From: an uncultured Bacteroidales bacterium
GTDB lineage: Bacteria > Bacteroidota > Bacteroidia > Bacteroidales > FEN-979
DNA length: 53,233 nucleotides
NCBI GenBank assembly: GCA_903875045.1
Contig: CAIQUS010000062.1
Span: forward strand, 1 to 53,233
Reading direction: 5' to 3'
Part shown: positions 35,678 through 42,525 of the stretch, in pieces
Layout: each line of letters starts with the position of its first letter
Position numbering within the stretch: the first letter of the stretch is position 1
The notes under the pieces: generated by a model
What the model was told of the DNA's origin: nothing
The model's input: only the letters and a program-made list of their open reading frames with translations
Database searches by the model: none
Made by a program: the position numbers and the translations under genes

Positions 35678-36802
35678 TTACCATCTCCTAATCACATACC
35701 CCGCTTGCATAAACTTACTCACCTCGGTAACAAAACTAAGAATAATGTCACCTTCTGCCAACTGTTCCTCCTTACGGATCTTGTCGAGACATAACAGTGC
35801 CATCGGAGGGCCGATGTATCCCATGGAAGCCATTTTAGAGTACAACGTTTTCCGGTCGATCCCTAATACTTCGCATTCATCCATAATCAGTTCCGAAATG
35901 TGTTTTGACGGGAAGTTCACCTGGAAATATTTAATCTTTTCAACATCCACCGGGTGTTTTGCCAGCATGCGTTTGAGTCCTTTGAGGAAAACTGATCCAT
36001 CGGGTTCATGAAAATTTTCCCGTAGCTCTTCCTGAAACATCTGAGCAAGGTGATGGTATCCGAGTTCAAATTCTTCACGCGGGTTCATATAGTAAGCCGG
36101 ACGCTTGTTCCCCATGGCCGATGGCTTGTTTCCGCCAACGGATTCAATATAATTGTATTCCACAAACAACCCGTTTTGACAAGCATCTGCAGCCTGCAGC
36201 AAAATGGCCGCTGCACCATCACTCAGAAAATAACGTAAAAACAACTCCTCCTTTTTAACAAGTGGTTGATTGTAATATTCGGCTACCAATTCAGACGAAG
36301 AGATGCCCGAAGAGATAATCAGTGCATTGTTATAGCGGCCATTCCTGATCAGGTCTGCCCCCAGTAACAGTGCCTTGTAAGCAGAAGTGCAGTTGGCATG
36401 AACAGAAATTTCAGCACATTGTTCAATGCCTAATGCCTCCTGAATGCGGACACTTGCGGTGGGCATCTGATCCTGGTGTGCGCTGCCATAAACGATCAGG
36501 TCGATATCCGCCGGGGAAATTCCTGCATCAGCAATTGCTTCCATCGCGGCTTTTACCGACATGGTTATATTGTCTTCGGTAAATTTTCTGGAGACAGGAT
36601 CAATGGCAAAATGGTAAAAGTCCACTTCGAGCAATTCCTTCATTAAAATTTTGATCCGTTTAAGCCATTTTCTGATCTTCTCCGGGGCAAATGTCAATTC
36701 ACCAAGGTACTTGTCAACCTCATCGGCCGGGATAGGGGCACCAGGCAGAAAGGATCCACTCCCAACCACCTTAACAAATATTTTGCTATCAATCTTTTGC
36801 AT
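35678..36802 (-). CDS. KAS III-like (FabH-type) condensing enzyme
   Basis: The 374-residue thiolase-fold protein has the active Cys in VHANCTSAYKAL (Cys138) and FabH-like segments VYGSAHQDQMPTASVRIQ and FLSDGAAAILLQ. The C-terminal part reads YFQVNFPSKHISE and SMGYIGPPMALLCL, where ordinary FabH has HQAN and GNTSAAS. The usual His and Asn are therefore not at their standard positions, although a His is close by. The enzyme may start chains, use an unusual substrate or do a head-to-head condensation. Its first 14 bases overlap the 3' end of the upstream hydratase gene. Confidence 0.82.
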   Translation of the reverse strand: MQKIDSKIFVKVVGSGSFLPGAPIPADEVDKYLGELTFAPEKIRKWLKRIKILMKELLEVDFYHFAIDPVSRKFTEDNITMSVKAAMEAIADAGISPADIDLIVYGSAHQDQMPTASVRIQEALGIEQCAEISVHANCTSAYKALLLGADLIRNGRYNNALIISSGISSSELVAEYYNQPLVKKEELFLRYFLSDGAAAILLQAADACQNGLFVEYNYIESVGGNKPSAMGNKRPAYYMNPREEFELGYHHLAQMFQEELRENFHEPDGSVFLKGLKRMLAKHPVDVEKIKYFQVNFPSKHISELIMDECEVLGIDRKTLYSKMASMGYIGPPMALLCLDKIRKEEQLAEGDIILSFVTEVSKFMQAGYVIRRW

Positions 36803-37436
36803 GCAAAGGCTTTAAGAATTTATGGAGATAAACACTCCGTTCGGCGCTCTTGAAATTAACAGGTAGGGCATTTGCGAAAGCAATGGAAACCGGAATGACA
36901 TCATTTTTCGGGAAGGTTCCATCAACAAGCCCCATCTCTTTGGCCTCACTTGCTGAAAAGGTCACACCTCGTAAAATGATTTCAATTGCCCTGGCCTTAC
37001 CGGCAAGTGCCGCAACTTTTTGAATACCTCCAATTCCGGGCATCAGGTTATAGGTCGACTCCGGTAATCCAAGAACTGCATCATTCGCACATAACCGGAA
37101 ATGGCTAAAAAGTGCCAGTTCAAAGGCAGAGCCAAGGCAAACACCACGGATGGCAGAAATAACGGGAATTTCCAACTGTTCAAGCATCACAAAGGCACGG
37201 TAGTTTTCAATCATGGTCCGATGATCAACGTTGCGTAACAATTCAGCGATATCAGCACCGGAGGAATAATGCCTGCCACTTCCGCTGATAATAACAGCCC
37301 TGAGATTTTCCATGGTTGATATTTCATTTACCAGAACCTGCATCTCCTGAAAGAACTCCATGGTCATGGTGTTCGACGGAGGCTGGTTAAGTATCAATCG
37401 CCCGATATCTTGTTCAATGGTCCATTGAAGGGTCAT
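36789..37436 (-). CDS. Enoyl-CoA hydratase/isomerase (crotonase fold), copy 1
   Basis: The 215-residue protein is short for the family (usually about 255-265) but has both oxyanion-hole regions: SSGADIAELL near 55-65 and RGVCLGSAFELAL near 95-110. Both glutamates expected for hydratase action are present, in SAFELAL and in GLPESTYNLMPGIGG. The missing part is the C-terminal helical region. It forms a tandem with a second crotonase gene only three bases upstream, and it overlaps the KAS III-like start. It probably acts on an enoyl or 3-hydroxyacyl thioester in the pathway. Confidence 0.87.
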   Translation of the reverse strand: MTLQWTIEQDIGRLILNQPPSNTMTMEFFQEMQVLVNEISTMENLRAVIISGSGRHYSSGADIAELLRNVDHRTMIENYRAFVMLEQLEIPVISAIRGVCLGSAFELALFSHFRLCANDAVLGLPESTYNLMPGIGGIQKVAALAGKARAIEIILRGVTFSASEAKEMGLVDGTFPKNDVIPVSIAFANALPVNFKSAERSVYLHKFLKPLHAKD

Positions 37437-37439
37437 GGT

Positions 37440-38201
37440 TCAGGCCTCCTCTGATTTTCGTCGGAACGCTTCATCCTTTGCCAGCGCACAAAACAGTTGT
37501 GTTTCCTCTTTCATCGCTTCATTCCGTGATAATTCCGAAGCATTTTTCAAAGCCTTCATGATTGACCTGATGACTTTAACCGGACGGTCAGATGTCATTT
37601 TCAGCATTAATGACCATGCATATTCAAATGCCTGATCTTTAGGAGCAATATAGTCAATTATTTTCAACTCTCTTGCTTCCAATGCATTGACAATATCTCC
37701 GCCAAGAATCATTTTTGCTGACTGAGAAAAACCTGCTAATGCCGGAAGCATAAATGTTCCCCCCATCCCAGGCATCAGATGATGGTTTACCTCAGGAAAA
37801 GCAAGCATGGCATTTTCTGAGGCAACCCGGATGTGACAGGCAAGGGCAACTTCAAGGCCGCCGCCGAAACAAACACGGTTAATGGCAGCAATAACAGGAA
37901 TATCCAGATTTTGAATAACCGCTAAAAGTGCATGGCCATCGCGCATCATGATATTCAGGGATTCGGGCTCGTCGCTTTTCTCAAAAATAGCCTCAAGATT
38001 TCCACCTGAAGAAAAATTTCTCCCTTCACCTTTAAAAATCAAACCTTTGAGGGTTTCATCCGATGTCCATTGAGAAAACAGACCTATCGGAATAAACTCA
38101 GGAATGTCCAGAACATTTGCCGGAGGATTATTCAAAGAAACAATCCCGATAGAATCACGCACTTCAAATGTTACCTTATCCGAATGATTCATTGAATTCA
38201 T
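37440..38201 (-). CDS. Enoyl-CoA hydratase/isomerase (crotonase fold), copy 2
   Basis: The protein has 253 residues from the ATG at 38201, four bases after the upstream stop; a longer frame from 38237 overlaps the thioesterase gene. Conserved regions are GRNFSSGGNLEAIF, CFGGGLEVALACH and FPEVNHHLMPGMGG, with both glutamates of an active hydratase. The full family length is kept, unlike copy 1. Two crotonases next to a condensing enzyme and an ACP recall beta-branching cassettes, but the condensing enzyme here is not HMG-CoA-synthase-like. Sequential dehydration or isomerisation steps are equally plausible. Confidence 0.9.
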   Translation of the reverse strand: MNSMNHSDKVTFEVRDSIGIVSLNNPPANVLDIPEFIPIGLFSQWTSDETLKGLIFKGEGRNFSSGGNLEAIFEKSDEPESLNIMMRDGHALLAVIQNLDIPVIAAINRVCFGGGLEVALACHIRVASENAMLAFPEVNHHLMPGMGGTFMLPALAGFSQSAKMILGGDIVNALEARELKIIDYIAPKDQAFEYAWSLMLKMTSDRPVKVIRSIMKALKNASELSRNEAMKEETQLFCALAKDEAFRRKSEEA

Positions 38202-38205
38202 GGTT

Positions 38206-38595
38206 TTAAATTCTGAATAGAATTTCAGCGGGAACATCCCGGGGAATTTTCTCTTTATCGATGAAAATCAGCTTTGTAGTAGCCCTGGCTGAAGTAAGTC
38301 CAGTAGTCAGATTCAGGATTTTCTGGTGAAAGATGAGGTAGGGTTTTTCCTCCGTACAAACCGTTTCTATCTGAAGCTCATCGAATAGTTTTATTTCCCG
38401 CTGATAACGAATATGAACATCGGTAACGACGGGCAGATTGTCATTTTCCTTCAGGAACGTGTATAGTTCCAACTGTCGGAAGAACTCCCAACGGGCATGT
38501 TCAAAATAATTAAGATAAACCGCATTGTTGATGTGATTATATGAATCAAGCTCATAGCCGCGTGCAGTAAACCTGACAGACAGTTTTTTTGGCAT
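38206..38595 (-). CDS. Hotdog-fold acyl thioesterase (4HBT/YbgC-like)
   Basis: The 129-residue protein has the hotdog signature with Asp17 and the segment YELDSYNHINNAVYLNYFEHARWEF, read in parts. This is the 4-hydroxybenzoyl-CoA thioesterase/YbgC pattern. It hydrolyses an acyl thioester and could release the chain from CoA or ACP. It is coupled by TAATG to the FabZ-like gene upstream, and the second crotonase starts four bases after its stop. No signal peptide is present. Confidence 0.88.
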   Translation of the reverse strand: MPKKLSVRFTARGYELDSYNHINNAVYLNYFEHARWEFFRQLELYTFLKENDNLPVVTDVHIRYQREIKLFDELQIETVCTEEKPYLIFHQKILNLTTGLTSARATTKLIFIDKEKIPRDVPAEILFRI

Positions 38596-38981
38596 TATTC
38601 TGAAAATTCAAATTTTCCCTTAAATTTTAAAAATACCGAGGCTCCTGATGCGATAGATGCAGTGACAGAAAGGTTTTGATCGATGTCAGGTTTTATCAGC
38701 ATGTTGAATTCAAGCAGCGGATTTACATCAGGATTGATCATCGACAGGAATTTAATGTTGTCTGCCTCTTTCAGCATAACAGGATGATGAACGGCGGTTT
38801 CAACGAGTTCTTTTAATATTTGAATCTGGCATACTCCGGGAACTACCGGGTTTCCGGGGAAATGCCCGTGATAAATCGGGTGGCTGCCATTAAGTGAGAC
38901 ATGCACGATACATTTTTGCTGGGCGGTGTTGGATTCATCAACTGTAAAGGATTGAATATCAAAAAAAAATCCGGATAACAT
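38595..38981 (-). CDS. FabA/FabZ-like 3-hydroxyacyl-ACP dehydratase
   Basis: This small hotdog protein of 128 residues carries the FabZ signature HGHFPGNPVVPGV (38-50), including the catalytic His40. FabZ normally has a catalytic Glu further on; here LKELVETAVHH provides acidic residues, so activity is likely but not certain. It is the first gene of block A, with a TATTTTTG promoter element in front and a terminator of the previous gene just before that. It overlaps the thioesterase by one base. Confidence 0.85.
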   Translation of the reverse strand: MLSGFFFDIQSFTVDESNTAQQKCIVHVSLNGSHPIYHGHFPGNPVVPGVCQIQILKELVETAVHHPVMLKEADNIKFLSMINPDVNPLLEFNMLIKPDIDQNLSVTASIASGASVFLKFKGKFEFSE

Positions 38982-39011
38982 GAGTCATTATTTAGGTCAA
39001 ATGATTATTCG

Positions 39012-39019
39012 CAAAAATA
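39012..39019 (-). promoter_or_regulatory. TATTTTTG -7 element for block A
   Basis: On the minus strand TATTTTTG matches TAnnTTTG exactly, about 30 bases before the ATG at 38981. A TTTTTTC stretch sits about 19 bases upstream as a weak -33. Confidence 0.55.
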
Positions 39020-39039
39020 GGGAAAAAATTGACCCGGTG

Positions 39040-39082
39040 AAAAAATGGAAACCCCAAACAAGCAGATGCTTGCTGGGGTTTC
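39040..39082 (-). terminator. Strong intrinsic terminator of the FISUMP lipoprotein gene
   Basis: GAAACCCCA and TGGGGTTTC form a 9-bp outer stem, and CAAGCA/TGCTTG a 6-bp inner stem. On the minus strand a run of six T follows. It separates the lipoprotein gene from the biosynthetic block A. Confidence 0.85.
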
Positions 39083-39164
39083 ACCGGGAACTGTTTCTAA
39101 ACCAACCACAATTTAGAAAAGCACCTTTGAAAAGGCGAATAGCCTGTATGTCAATATGTTAAAA

Positions 39165-40244
39165 TTAATTTTTTATGCAACGAACTGAATATCCTTCTGC
39201 CCGAAAGTCATCTGTGGTTATAGCTTCGGTGGTGGAAATCCAAAGAACCTTTGACTTTGAATTGGAAACGGTGCTTGTCCAAACCCCTCCTAACAACCCG
39301 GCATCATAAACAACCCCATCATAGAATTCCCGATATCCGGCAACTGCCCAATGCAATGATGAACCAAAAGCGCCAGCTGTGTTTTTGGTGCTCCAGGATG
39401 CTGATTCGGCTGTCATTTCAGCTGCTGTGGGAATCCTGTAACCTGTCGGACATGGGTTGTTTAAACCTGTGACACCTTGCCATAGAGTGTTAGTAGATGT
39501 AGATCTCCAGTCGCTGGCGGTATTCATGGCTTTGATGTACATTGAATGACCAGGAGTGTTTGTCGGGCTTAAGGTGCTAGTTGTACCATTCATTCCAATT
39601 CCGACAGATGCGTTAGTCCAGTTAATACATTGATGACCGTCATTTAAACGTCCCCATTGAAACAGGGAACCATACCCCAGATGGTCTGTTGCGGACAAAG
39701 CAACTCTGGTTGCACCCAAATTCTTGTCAAGCCACACTTTTTCTGTTTTATGGTTCGCCACCTGCATGTAGGTATAGCTGGTGTTGCACGAAGTCTGAAT
39801 GATCGGGGTATTGCTCACTGTCACCACCTTAAATGTGCAACCATAACCACCAAAGGAAACACTGTATGTACTGGCTCCCGTAACCAGTGGGGTGCCATTA
39901 CCATAAAGAATTACATCCTGGATTCCCTTTAACCTGAATTCTCCGCTTTTTGAAAATTGAATTCCATTGGCTGAATTGCTGATAATGTTATAAAAACCCA
40001 GGGTGTACACATTAATTTTCAAAGTAACTGTGTTGCTGAGGTTACAGATTAGTCCTGTTCTGTAGTCACCATTCACAACATACGATAAAATTTTTCCTGT
40101 TGCAGTGGCTTTTAAAACTGAGCCAGATTGTTCTGATTGAGGTAATGGCTGTAATTCGTCAACCTCTTTTTGGCATCCCGTAACGAATAAACTTGCAACA
40201 ATTGCCAGCGTGAAACTGTTTCTGAGAAATTTTAAAGTTTTCAT
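39165..40244 (-). CDS. FISUMP-domain lipoprotein
   Basis: The 359-residue protein has a lipobox LFVTGC with the lipidated Cys at about residue 24. The second half contains the Fibrobacter-succinogenes major paralogous domain pattern: VWLDKNLGATRVA, YGSLFQWGR, NPCPTGYRIPTAAEM and a final VRCIKN. These surface lipoproteins are abundant in Bacteroidota; their function is mostly unknown. The middle part (about 60-150) may be an immunoglobulin-like domain. It ends before a strong terminator, and a 226-base upstream region is non-coding. Confidence 0.88.
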   Translation of the reverse strand: MKTLKFLRNSFTLAIVASLFVTGCQKEVDELQPLPQSEQSGSVLKATATGKILSYVVNGDYRTGLICNLSNTVTLKINVYTLGFYNIISNSANGIQFSKSGEFRLKGIQDVILYGNGTPLVTGASTYSVSFGGYGCTFKVVTVSNTPIIQTSCNTSYTYMQVANHKTEKVWLDKNLGATRVALSATDHLGYGSLFQWGRLNDGHQCINWTNASVGIGMNGTTSTLSPTNTPGHSMYIKAMNTASDWRSTSTNTLWQGVTGLNNPCPTGYRIPTAAEMTAESASWSTKNTAGAFGSSLHWAVAGYREFYDGVVYDAGLLGGVWTSTVSNSKSKVLWISTTEAITTDDFRAEGYSVRCIKN

Positions 40245-40530
40245 GGCGTATGCTTTTATATTGGTTGTAATCTTCAGTTATCCGGTCAATCTTTTTTGAA
40301 AAAAGATATCGGTAAAGATCGTTCAGGAAGAAGCCGTACGCAATTGGGGGTATTTGTAAATTTTCTTTACGGAAAGCCGGTATAATTAGGTGTATTTATC
40401 ATGCTTAACATACATGTATACAGTATGATAAGTGATAAATATGGCGTACAGTGTTCACGCCAGAAAAAATGAGAAAAAGCTGAATTATGGTGTAAATGGT
40501 GAGATTGGCGAATTGTCGGGTAACTTGAAT
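40245..40530. other. Intergenic region with two palindromes
   Basis: No gene is supported. An A/T palindrome (40289-40307) overlaps an imperfect TATCTTTT element (40301-40308, minus strand) upstream of the lipoprotein gene. A second inverted pair TTATCAT/ATGATAA lies at 40396-40431. Confidence 0.4.
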
Positions 40531-42471
40531 TTACCGGATATCAATCTTCCAGGTTTTTTTATAATCATCACATTCTACCTGGAAATAATAGACAGCCTTG
40601 GAAAGACTTGTCAAATCAATTGCTGTTGGTGTCATCAGGTCGGGGGAGGATAAATGCTGATCGAAAACGCTTCTGCCTGACTGATCCAGCACATGAATAC
40701 CCGTTGATGCACAATTTCTGTAAAACTTTATAAACAACTTCCCGTCTGATGGATTGGGATAAACCAGGAGAGGCTGCGCCTGGTGAAGGAGAGGGTTTAC
40801 AGACAGGAGGAGGGTATCGCAAAAAGTTCCTATGGACTGACTGTTTCCGGCAGTAAGACAAACCTGGTAATTCCCATATTTTTTATACGTATGAGATGGA
40901 TTTCGCAGAATGGAAGTATCTCCATCGCCGAATTTCCACTTCCAGTATGTTGTTCCTGAGGTCAGATCGCTGAAATGTGCAACAAGATCATTGGTAGCTT
41001 CCGGGGTAATTGCGATATCCAGTTTCATGGGTATCAACAGATACATGGGTTCACACACGGTATTTGTTCCACAGGAATCTGTAACTGTGAGGCAAACCAC
41101 ATAGACTCCGGGGGTATTATATATGTGCTGAGGGTTGGGCTCGGTGGAATATGTGCTGTCGCCAAAATCCCAAAGCCTGGAAATCAGAGAAAACGTGGAT
41201 GATGAATCGATATACTGGGCCTCAGGGTAGCTGACGGCATATACAAAACGGGCAACCGGTTCCATGCAGTCTATTTGAACCGATTTGCAAACGGAGTCCT
41301 GGCCGCACTCATTGGCAGCAAGCAAACAAACATTATAAACTCCGGGGCGGAAGGTATGGACAGGATCCTTCTCACTTGAATGAGTTCCGTCACCAAAACT
41401 CCAATGATACACGCTTGCTCCGGAGGATGAATCTGAGAAACTCACCACAAACCGGTCGTGCCGGTAAGTAAAATCTGCGACAGGCAGGGTACAGTCAGTG
41501 AACGCCCAAAGATCGCTGAGCATTTTCCCGTTGGTATAAAAAGGATCGTAAGGTTCTGACCGGCCACCCAGCACATAACCTGTATTACCGATAGAAAAAG
41601 CAGTACCGAGCATCCGTTGGCTGAAGGCTGCAGGAGGGTCGGGAACAGTTGTCCATGCATTTGAAGAAGGCGTGTAATACCAAAATGTTTTGTAGGTAGT
41701 ATTCAGATCAGTTCCGGTTCCCACAAATGCTTTATCTCCAAGTACAAAACCAATGGCGCCTGTTCTGATCCCCGGGAAATCAGGAAGCCGGATCCATGAA
41801 TCATTCACGGGATTATATTCATAAAAATCTTTTGTTGGTTGCATGGTTGAATATCCTCCGCATACAACATACCCTTTCCCATTGATGGTAAATGCTGTAG
41901 CACATGATTTGTGATCAGTGGGCAAACTTGCTTTCTGAACCCATGTATCGGTTTCGGGGGTATAACACCAAAGATCGTTCAGGTAATTTTCCCCTGCGTT
42001 CACCGATCCACCAACCAGATAGCCTTTGCCGTCGATAACAAATGTAGCTGAAGCATAACGGTTTCCTCCCGGGAAATTCGATTTTTTCAACCAACTTTCG
42101 GTAACCGGATTAAACTCCCAGACATCGTTTGTCCACGCATGGGTGGTATCGACACCAAGACAAATGTACCCTTTCCCGTTTATGGAGAAGGCTGATGCAG
42201 CATAAAGCCCTCTCCCCGGAAAATCATTTAATCGTATCCATGCGTCATCGGCAGGATTGTATTTGAAAAATCCGGAAGTATAAATGCGTTGCGCTGCATC
42301 GATGGAGCCTAATCCTGCGTATGCATTATTACCGATCACAAAAGCGATATGACTGTACCTGCCCGATGAGGGAAGACTCTCTTTATGAACCCAGTCCAAC
42401 TGAGCGAAAACAGCATGCTGACTCAAGATAAAAAAGAAAATGACCGTGTATTTCAACATCAGGCTTTTCAT
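40531..42471 (-). CDS. Kelch-repeat and PKD-domain protein with type IX secretion tail
   Basis: The 646-residue protein has a signal peptide ending AVFAQ. About six Kelch blades follow (residues about 30-330; repeated A-F-x-I-x-G-K-G-Y and W-x-(Y/F)-(N/T)-P motifs). Three PKD domains lie at about 335-565 (SFGDGTHSSEKDP, DFGDSTYSTEPNP, KFGDGDTSILRNP). A C-terminal sorting domain begins LLVYPNPSDGKLFI and ends KTWKIDIR, the hallmark of type IX cargo. It should be exported and anchored at the cell surface, probably in adhesion or carbohydrate contact. The ATG at 42471 is chosen because the signal follows at once; 42495 is the in-frame alternative. Confidence 0.9.
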   Translation of the reverse strand: MKSLMLKYTVIFFFILSQHAVFAQLDWVHKESLPSSGRYSHIAFVIGNNAYAGLGSIDAAQRIYTSGFFKYNPADDAWIRLNDFPGRGLYAASAFSINGKGYICLGVDTTHAWTNDVWEFNPVTESWLKKSNFPGGNRYASATFVIDGKGYLVGGSVNAGENYLNDLWCYTPETDTWVQKASLPTDHKSCATAFTINGKGYVVCGGYSTMQPTKDFYEYNPVNDSWIRLPDFPGIRTGAIGFVLGDKAFVGTGTDLNTTYKTFWYYTPSSNAWTTVPDPPAAFSQRMLGTAFSIGNTGYVLGGRSEPYDPFYTNGKMLSDLWAFTDCTLPVADFTYRHDRFVVSFSDSSSGASVYHWSFGDGTHSSEKDPVHTFRPGVYNVCLLAANECGQDSVCKSVQIDCMEPVARFVYAVSYPEAQYIDSSSTFSLISRLWDFGDSTYSTEPNPQHIYNTPGVYVVCLTVTDSCGTNTVCEPMYLLIPMKLDIAITPEATNDLVAHFSDLTSGTTYWKWKFGDGDTSILRNPSHTYKKYGNYQVCLTAGNSQSIGTFCDTLLLSVNPLLHQAQPLLVYPNPSDGKLFIKFYRNCASTGIHVLDQSGRSVFDQHLSSPDLMTPTAIDLTSLSKAVYYFQVECDDYKKTWKIDIR

Positions 42472-42525
42472 GTAATTTTCATTTTGGATACTCACAAAGG
42501 TAGGGGAAATTGTTAAAAAGTCAAC

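Noticed and set aside
35678-38201. HMG-CoA-synthase beta-branching cassette
   Set aside because: Two crotonases and a thiolase-fold enzyme are adjacent, but the latter looks FabH-like, the KAS II keeps its Cys and no decarboxylating KS is present.
6232-38981. Firm assignment as a flexirubin, aryl-polyene or ladderane cluster
   Set aside because: Shared enzymes are not enough; hallmark genes such as an aromatic ammonia-lyase, a DarA/DarB pair or a chain-length factor are not seen, and ladderane genes are not functionally established.
40432-40653. Plus-strand ORF of 73 codons
   Set aside because: It mostly overlaps the 3' end of the Kelch/PKD gene on the other strand and has low-complexity composition without motifs.
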